DNA from: Hygrophila difformis
Lineage: Eukaryota; Streptophyta; Magnoliopsida; Lamiales; Acanthaceae
Direction of reading: 5' to 3'
Length of the DNA: 64,000 bases
NCBI GenBank assembly: GCA_030278955.1
Contig: JAOANR010000004.1
Coordinates: 52,145,459 to 52,209,458, forward strand
The notes beneath the pieces were generated by a model, which was not told where the DNA came from, ran no database searches, and was given only the letters and a program-made list of their open reading frames with translations. Made by a program: the position numbers and the translations under genes. This document shows, piece by piece, positions 56,217-64,000 of this stretch (position 1 is the stretch's first letter; each line of letters opens with the position of its first letter).

Positions 56217-59200
56217 TAAAATATATATTTAAAATTACATACTTAGACTAGTCTATCAAAATCGCGCTTGACTATTATTTAATGTTTTTGTAATTGTAAT
56301 AACTTTAAAATCGAAGTTAATCAACAAGTTAACCACATTCAATATCTTGGAATACAATCAAGTTACTATCCTGAATCTAAGCATTCAGATCCGTTCTGAA
56401 GCTGATGGAATTGGGGTTTTACATGATGGTCAAATTTATGGAGAGAATCATATCGTAACAACTGCCCAATCAATTTGGAAATAAAATCCATTAATCCCTC
56501 CATAATTGCCACACATTAAGTATCATTACAACCTGCCAAACAAATGGTTTTATCCAATTAATGAGGCAACAACGTATTCTCGAAGAAAACAATGATGGCA
56601 ACCCTAAATTCAATTCTAAAAAAAACCCCACCCACACCAGATCTACCTCCGATATGATGGATCTCAACATGGTGCCCGAAGACGAAACGAATGCTGATGA
56701 ACACGCAATGCTTCATGATGGTATTTTGATGACCAAAATGCTGGGGCAGTTGACGGTTGTGTAACGCCGGAATATATCGTCGTTAAATGAAACAATTCCG
56801 ATGAAGACGAAACACATGCTCATGAACTCGCAGTTCTTCATGATGATACGTCTCTTATAACTCCATTCTCACAGTATGTATTCCAATGATTCATGGATGC
56901 CTTTTGCGCAACATAGCATGTAATATTATTTATGTAGCATGTCTGATTACAGGTACAACATGTTACAACAAAAATCAAGCATGATTAGTTGTAAAACAAC
57001 ATGTTTATCCTTCACAGCATTACTCCAAACCAAAATAGCATGAGATGAAAAGGGAGCAGCAGAAGATAGTTGAATAGCAGTAGTGATTTATACTTTAGCA
57101 CAACTATTGAAGCATTATTACACAAACCACGCGTGATTAATTAAATAATGTTATAACACTAAAGAGCAGATTCATCCTTTACAGCATGCGTTCAAAGAGA
57201 ACTAGCATAAGTGGAAAAAGAAGGTTTAATGATTTAATTTCCCATCCCTTGTTATAATTTTTGAACAAAAAAAGTTTGCAAATACGCATATATGCATCCA
57301 TCCCTGTTAGCATATATAATTAACATATGCTTTAAAACAACAGGAAATATCAACAAAATAGCATACGAGATGAAAAAAAACAGCAAGGTCAAAATGTTAA
57401 TAAACGGTAGATGAATTTTACAGTCAATGCACTCAATTTAAACAACGATGGAAGATGAAAATGTGATTTGGGGAAATGCGCCGTTTTGCTTCTTTGGTAA
57501 AGAAACCTTACCCAAAAATAACTAATGAGCATTAACACACAAAAATACAGACAAATAATGGTTTATGGAAATAATTATTTCCTAAAACAATTCCCCACTA
57601 AATCGGGCTAGTTGAGAGAATTGAGAGAATATGATATAACTGTATATCCCAATCACAGGATTCTATTACGGAATTAATATTCCTAATTGATTAATTAAAT
57701 CAAATTATTACCTGTATGTAAATCATTTAATTGCAGCCAATTTTTAAAAATGTCATGCCATCATGAAATTAATAAAATTCAAATATTCAGGTCCGAACTG
57801 AATCATGACTTGAACCTTTCCCCTTGGAATAGAGGGAGTATAATTTATAGGGTTGATAATTTTGGGCATTAGACCCACCATGTAAATGGCATTTTTGCAT
57901 TATGCACAAGGAAATGTCTCCATCTTACAAATGAGATAATGTCATATATTCCCCTCCCAAAAATACGAAAATAAACCAAAAAAAAAAATGTCTTCACAAT
58001 AAATTAGTATAAATTATTTAGAGGGTGTTTGAGATAATAACCCTTGAGGTACATGATAAGCCATGTTTGTTCATTATAAATTATTTTCATTGAATTACCG
58101 GGTATCCAGTATCTTCTGGTGGACATTATATTGAAGAGTTGTCTATCCCAAAACATAATTCTGCATACACAATAATGTTGTTGTTCTTTATTGATTACAA
58201 GGTTTATTTAGGTCTATATAGGAATCCAAATAAGATCATCTTCATGGAAGAAATGGTACATATATATGGGCAGTGGACGAGATATCCGCGGTATGATCTT
58301 GCGTGAATATGGTACATTTTTGGGCCTTGGGCTGGCTGCGGCTTTCAAACCTAATGTTTACTCCTAAGCCCAAACATATTGATGTCTTCACAAATCCACC
58401 CCAACAATTCACATTATTTTGCCTCAAATTATTTTAGATCAAGAAAATTTTATCCTTAATTCTCATTTATCCTTAACTCAAGTTCAGATTCAATCTTATT
58501 TATGTATTTAGATACTATTCTGATAATCTGATCATGTTGTAGTAAATACGCAGGCCAATGTGTTCAGGCGATTATTGTATTTGTATACTTACTTCCGGCT
58601 TGTAAGTAAAAAAACAAAATGTTATAAATTGTCAGCACAGACTCACTAGCTAGCATAGATATGATGGTAAATTTTTTATGTGCAGGCACTGAACTCTTAC
58701 CAAAATATTGTGCTAATAGTTATTGTGGTAAACAGATTTAATTAATACTAAAATACTATGTGGTAGCTTTATTTGGTAAGAGATGATGTTTAGTGATCAA
58801 GTGCTAATAATGCAATTTTATGATGTATTCACAGTTGCTTCTACGATAATTAGATATACATCAACGCTTAATTACACCTGCAATACCCGAAGGCAAAACA
58901 CCCCAAGTCCTGGAAAATCCACAAAATAAATGGCATTCCTTAGGACATTATTATTAGAACTTGTTTAAAAACCTTTAAAATGAACCATTTAATTATTTTT
59001 CCAGGACAGAATCTATTATGTGGACATCCTCAAATATTTACTTGCCCCTTATATTAACGGATAGAAAATGAAATTAGTAAAATGGAGGGATAAAAAAGTG
59101 AAAAACTAAATATGGAAATTAAGAGCTGTTTAATTCCCTTTTTTTTGAAGGATGTCCTTGAGAAGGGCAAATTCAACTTTTTTTTTTTGTTTAACCTTTC

Positions 59201-59646
59201 TAACTTCAAAGTATTACTATCACCATGCCTACTATTTTGTGAATCTTTCCCTGCCCTTCTCCTAAAGGTCTCTTTTTTCTTCTCTTCATTCTCAACATTC
59301 CTCAATATCTTACGTTTTCTTTGTTTTGTCCAATTCTCTTGTGATAGAAAAGGAGAATATAATTCTCCAGAATTGAAAATTATCCTGCGTTCTGGTTGTG
59401 TTCTCCATAAAAGATTGTGTTTTGTCTTAAAAAGAAAAATTATCAACTTGTGTTTTTTCTTTTTTTTAAAAAAATAGTTATTGCTTATTTGGGTTATTTA
59501 ATTTGATTGGTAAACTGATGAGAAACTTGTTGACGGAAAGTTGATGAATGTTGATTAGGGATGAGATCTTAGGAGGACGGGGGTGTTACTGTAATTTCAC
59601 ATTTATAGCGATTTGATCGGCGACGATTACCTGTAAATCGCGGGAA
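56217..59646. other. Intergenic DNA upstream of the PERK gene
   Basis: No gene could be assigned. Between 56390 and 56880 three short frames each contain a Leu-His-Asp-Gly/Asp motif and may be a gene relic. The rest is AT-rich. The PERK promoter and 5' UTR are expected within about 59500-59646, where G+C rises. Confidence 0.45.
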
Positions 59647-62236
59647 ATGTCGAGTTTGTCGGATTACGGTTCTTCTTCATCGGGATCGTCTTCGTCCGGT
59701 GACTTATCTGCATCTTCGCCGCCACCGCCGGCGTCTGATGACTCCTTATCATCATCCGCTTCCTCCTCTCCGCCCCCGCCGTCGTCGTCTGGCAGCGATT
59801 CATCTTCTTCTCCGCCCCCGCCGTCGTCGTCTGACAGCGATTCATCCTCTCCGCCCCCGCCGTCCTCGTCCGGCGACGATTCATCGTCGTCAACTTCCCC
59901 GCCTGATAATTCACAATCAGGTGGAAATGACAAAGGTGGTAACAGCGACGGTGATAATAATGGAAGGTCCCACAAATCATCCAGAGATTCCAATGGAGAT
60001 TCGGACGCGACGCCCGATCGCTCCTCCAGATCTTCCGAGGGTTGGATGAAGGAATTACCGTCGTCGTCGCGCGACAATAATCAAAAAGTCGTCGTCGCCG
60101 CCGTAGCCTCATCGGCGGCTTTACTGCTCATCATCGTGATTCTCCTCATCAGCTGCTGGATCCGGAAACGACGCCGGCGCCGCGGCCACCAATACTCCAA
60201 AGAAAATCTCCAATCACATGCAAGTACGTCTCCTGTTGCAAAATCCACCACGCTCGATCTCAAATTTCCAAATTCGATTTCACCAATTAATCAACTTTCC
60301 CCAATTTAATCAGGTAACGACTACTACAACAACAATAACTGGCACCACCACAACGAGCCGTCGAAAATGACTCCGCCGCCGGGGGTGATGAGTTCCGACC
60401 ACGGGTGGATGCCTCCGCCGCCGCCGCAGATGATGAGCAGCAGCGATTCGAGCTCCGGCTACTCCGGGCCGCACGGAGGGGGGATGCCCCCGCCGCCGCA
60501 TCCGGTAATGGCCATGGGGTACAACCAAGGAAGCTTCACGTACAACGATTTGGCAGCCGCGACGGACAACTTCTCGCAGGCGAATTTGCTGGGGCAGGGA
60601 GGGTTCGGTTACGTGCACAAGGGCGTGCTGCCCAACGGCAAAGAAGTCGCCGTGAAGAGCTTGAAATCCAACAGCGGGCAAGGCGAGCGCGAGTTTCAAG
60701 CGGAGGTAGAAATCATCAGCCGCGTGCATCACCGCCATTTGGTATCGCTGGTTGGCTATTGTATCGCCGGCGCTCAGAGAATGCTTGTTTACGAATTTGT
60801 GCCCAATCGAACCCTAGAATATCACCTCTACGGTAATTAACTTCAATTCATACATTTTATTACAAAGTTATTAGGGTGCAACAACAGATAATGATTTATT
60901 GATCTGTAGTACGTTTATTTTGCAGGATCGAATCGACCGCCATTGGAATGGTCTACAAGGCTTAAAATTGCTTTAGGGGCTGCCAAAGGATTTGCTTACC
61001 TTCATGAAGACTGTAATCACGCTTCTTTTCTTTTAAATACTATTGTTTTCCCCTATATATCTTTTCAATTTTAACGTTTTACTTTCCCGTGAGAGTCGTC
61101 GTTAAATATTATAACATGCTGCTTTCTACATGCTAAAATTTGTAGGCAATCCACGAATTATCCATAGGGACATTAAAACAGCTAATATTTTGATCGATAT
61201 GCAGTTTGAAGCTAAGGTATATATCACATAAAGCCATACATTTTCTCTTCTTATAAATACATGCAATTAATTTTGAGGATGATTAAACCATCATAATGAT
61301 GTCCTAATAAATGATAAGTTATCTTGCTGCAGGTTGCAGATTTTGGCTTAGCCAAACTTTCTTCCGACACCAACACCCATGTTTCGACTCGAATAATGGG
61401 AACATTCGGGTAAAAGAAACAAGAAACATTTTCACTAAAATGGTTTAATTTTAGACAATTAAAAATGATATTTATGCAACTTTATGCAGCTATTTGGCAC
61501 CCGAATATGCATCGACTGGGAAGCTCACAGAAAAATCCGATGTTTACTCATTCGGAATAGTGCTTTTGGAGCTCATCACGGGACGACGCCCTATTGACCT
61601 CACTAGAGATGACGATGACGACACATTAGTTGATTGGGTATGTATTTTTACATTTTTTCCATCATTAAAGCCAAAAGGAAAAAACAATAAAATAATGTGA
61701 AATCAAATTAATGCAATGTTTTTGATTTCATTTTCTTCAGGCTAGGCCAATTCTGATGAGCGTTCAAGAAGGTGGAAGTTTCGACGAATTGGTGGATTCA
61801 CGGTTGGGCAAAAATTACAATCCCCAGGAAATGCTCCGCATGGTACATTGTGCTGCAGCATCTATCAGGCAATCTGCTAGAAGGCGCCCCAAAATGAGCA
61901 AGGTCTGCTTCCATATTTGATTCATTATTGATTTATTTCATCTAATTTTATTCTTTATAAATAATTGATACAAGTAATTAATAAAAAGAAAAAATTTACT
62001 ATATTTGAAAATATATATATATATAGTTGGTGAGAGTCCTGGAAGGTGATGTGTCATTAGAGGACCTAAACGAGGGGATCAAGGGCATGCCGAGTGCAAT
62101 AAACCTGGCGTCGAGTGGCGGCGGCGGCGGCAGCAGCAATGTATTGTCGAGCCAAGAATTTAGCAGCGATGAGTATGGTAGCCGTCCCAATGCCAGCACG
62201 CCGCCACCATCAAACCTCCCTCGCCCACCATACTAA
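59647..62236 (+). CDS. PERK-type proline-rich extensin-like receptor kinase, eight exons
   Basis: Exons 59647-60223, 60314-60832, 60926-61012, 61146-61216, 61333-61409, 61490-61637, 61741-61902 and 62027-62236 join in phase to 616 residues. Residues 1-145 are a Ser/Pro-rich extracellular region with repeated SSPPPPSSS units. One membrane helix ([20 protein letters not shown]) follows at about residues 147-170, then a basic stop-transfer. A Gly/Pro/His-rich juxtamembrane segment precedes the kinase: [11 protein letters not shown] loop, VAVKSL lysine, [32 protein letters not shown] and [18 protein letters not shown]. Plant PERKs are wall-associated plasma-membrane kinases. There is no signal peptide, as usual for PERKs. 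All catalytic motifs are intact. Confidence 0.94.
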
Positions 62237-63109
62237 TTAAACAAGAAATTATTGTGCCATGCATGGAGAAGGAACACAATTTTTTTTTTATATTTTTATT
62301 TTTTCTTGTTATATACCAATTATTGGCGTTTGCATTTATATATTGGTATATAGCTAAAATTACTGGCAGAAAGAGATCATGCAAACGCATTGAGGGAGGC
62401 ACGCGTGTAAAATTCAAGGTGATTTGCTCGTGATAATTGCAATTAAACTAATTTTAAAATTTTTTGTTGTTTTCGAAATTCATTAAATTTCAAATGATTT
62501 TTGATGTCAAATTTTGAGTTTTTTTTTTCCTAGGGATAAAAACATTATTCAATCCATATGTCGACCTCACTGGAAAGCATTAGCCCGGCATTCTTTGCTA
62601 ATACTGTTAATATCCACCTCAAATGGTGTGTATTGGTGGTGTTGCCCACATTACAACTTATATATTTATTACACAATGCTATAATATTGACCTATAAAAA
62701 TTATATGGTGAAAAAAAAAATGGTTGTATTGCTCAAAAACCCATGGTCTTACAATCATGTTCACAATACATGGACCATGTTCATGATTTATGATCAGAAT
62801 TTCCACATTGTTGTTCTTGTTCTAATTATTCATTTACAAGTTGATTTTGTCGTGTATTTCAAATGATTGGATTTCTAAACTCTCTTAATTTGAGCAAGTG
62901 CAATATTATTAAAACCAATTTATTTTATAAAAACCTCTACTATTTTTTTAAAATTGTGTTTCTTTTTATTTTTTTTCAAATTAAGAAATTTATTAAAATG
63001 TCGTCAGAAAAAATGATTATAAATCAAGCCCTGCCAATTATATATAATGACGACGTTCTCACAAACAAGGGAAAACTCAAGCCCAGTCCCTACTCCCCAA
63101 ACTTCCTTT
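62237..63109. other. 3' flank of the PERK gene and AT-rich DNA
   Basis: 3' UTR to about 62450, then AT-rich sequence with no recognisable gene. Confidence 0.5.
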
Positions 63110-63562
63110 GAGAGGCCGTTTGGAATGGCTTCTAGAGAGGTGTTTTGGCTTTTGCTTCTGCCAAAAGCACTTCTAATGGAAATTAGGTGTTTGTTTTGGC
63201 TTTTAAGAAAAAGCAAAAGCACCTCGAAAAGCCAAAAAAATGCTTCTGGGAGAAGCAGCCCACCCAAAAGCAGAAGTCAAAAGCACCTCGTAAAATGTGC
63301 AATGACTTAAATACCCCCACTACTTAATATAAATTACACTATAAATATATCTTATTATCATATTAAGTATCACGTCCTTTTTGGTAATTACTACATTCCA
63401 AAAGCACTTTTCATTTTTATTCATCCAAACATATTTTTTAGAAAAAGCCGCTTTTCAAACATTTCATCCAAACACAAAAGTTACATGCTTTTGCTTTTGA
63501 CTTCTGCTTCTACTTCTACTTTTGGCTTCTGCTTTTTTAAAAAGCCAATCCAAACGGGCCCT
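63110..63562. mobile_element. hAT-like MITE with GGCCGTTTGGAATGGCTT ends
   Basis: The left end GGCCGTTTGGAATGGCTT and right end AAAAGCCAATCCAAACGGGCC are inverted. Subterminal regions are rich in TTTGGCTT, AAAAGCA and GAAGC words in both orientations (AAAAGCAGAAGTCAAAAGCA pairs with TTTTGACTTCTGCTT). About 450 bp, non-coding; the target duplication is not certain. Confidence 0.65.
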
Positions 63563-63779
63563 GAGTCAAAGCCCTGCATTTGAAAACATTAGAGTTTAGG
63601 CCCTGTATAATTAGAAAACTTAAGGAAAAACCAAACACAAACTTAATTAAGACAAAAGTGAGAAAATACCCAATTGCCCTCCCATTGAGAAAATACTCAA
63701 ATACCCCCAAAATTCCCTCTAACGTTTCACGGATCAAATCGATCATCTTCTCCCGCAAGCAACGAGCTCCCACGAGTTA

Positions 63780-64000
63780 CAGAACTTGGTAAACTCATAC
63801 TGATGAACTTGGTAAAAAATATAATGTTGAACTTGGTAAAGTGCATTGTCGAATTTGGTAAAGCATATCATCTTGAACTTGGTAAACCTCATGCTAATGA
63901 ATTTGGTGGATCAAATGAAATTGTACTACAAATTACAGAACTTGGTAAATTCATACTCATGAACTTGGTAAAGAACATAATGTTAAACTTGGTAATGCAC
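63780..64000 (-). repeat. Tandem array of AACTTGGTAAA motifs, reaching the window end
   Basis: About nine copies of AACTTGGTAAA or AATTTGGTAAA, spaced 20-35 bases apart and alternating with ACTCATACT.ATG-type words. This is the reverse complement of the TTTACCAAGTT motif at 24440-25010. The array is cut by the window edge. Confidence 0.65.

Noticed and set aside
59664..60112. Antisense frames of 137-161 codons over the PERK first exon
   Set aside because: Mirror of the Ser/Pro codon repeats of the real gene; no independent evidence.
1..64000. CRISPR arrays, bacterial operons or integrated viral genes
   Set aside because: No regular repeat-spacer array, and no prokaryotic gene or viral coat/movement protein was recognised. 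The reverse transcriptases belong to plant LINEs.

Overview
This window is nuclear DNA from a flowering plant, most likely a eudicot. The genes carry spliceosomal introns with GT..AG ends. The protein families are plant ones: a polyol/monosaccharide transporter, a PERK receptor kinase, a BURP protein, DUF2775 organ-specific proteins and a DUF7086 protein. The intergenic DNA is AT-rich and full of tRNA-derived SINEs, Stowaway MITEs, LINEs and Helitrons. I cannot name the species.

Layout. (1) 1-4000, minus strand: degraded exons of a MAP65 gene and of a sterol glucosyltransferase, apparently inside a Helitron whose 5' end is near 4000 and whose 3' end lies outside the window. (2) 4001-5923: SINE, Stowaway and another MITE. 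(3) 5924-14398, minus strand: a Helitron with both termini visible, carrying same-strand exon-intron fragments of at least six host genes (AP-4 epsilon, UBP3/4, ECR1, IWS1, a TTI1-like ARM protein, an NT5DC-type nucleotidase) plus unidentified exons. (4) 14878-17013: a truncated minus-strand LINE. (5) 20330-23959: an intact three-exon polyol transporter gene with a Stowaway and a MULE-type MITE in intron 2. (6) 25745-27838: an intact five-exon BCD1-like HIT zinc-finger gene. (7) 28253-31218: MITEs and SINEs. (8) 31977-32477: a single-exon DUF7086 gene. (9) about 35476-44611: a plus-strand Helitron split by a 5.3-kb LINE. (10) 45042-45989: a stand-alone BURP-domain gene on the minus strand. (11) 52054-52412 and 54378-54716: two small secreted DUF2775-type genes on the plus strand. 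(12) 59647-62236: an intact eight-exon PERK gene. (13) 63110-64000: a hAT-like MITE and a tandem-motif array running off the window.

How the genes may work together. Most are unrelated single-copy plant genes. The exception is the 45-55 kb interval, where a BURP protein with almost nothing between its signal peptide and BURP domain lies 6-9 kb from two tiny secreted proteins of the DUF2775 type. Some BURP proteins are peptide cyclases, and in split systems the precursor peptide is a separate gene. One of the small proteins ends in a hydrophobic-hydrophobic-Tyr-His stretch that could be a core peptide. This candidate split burpitide locus, and the multigene-capture Helitron, are the two things most worth following up.
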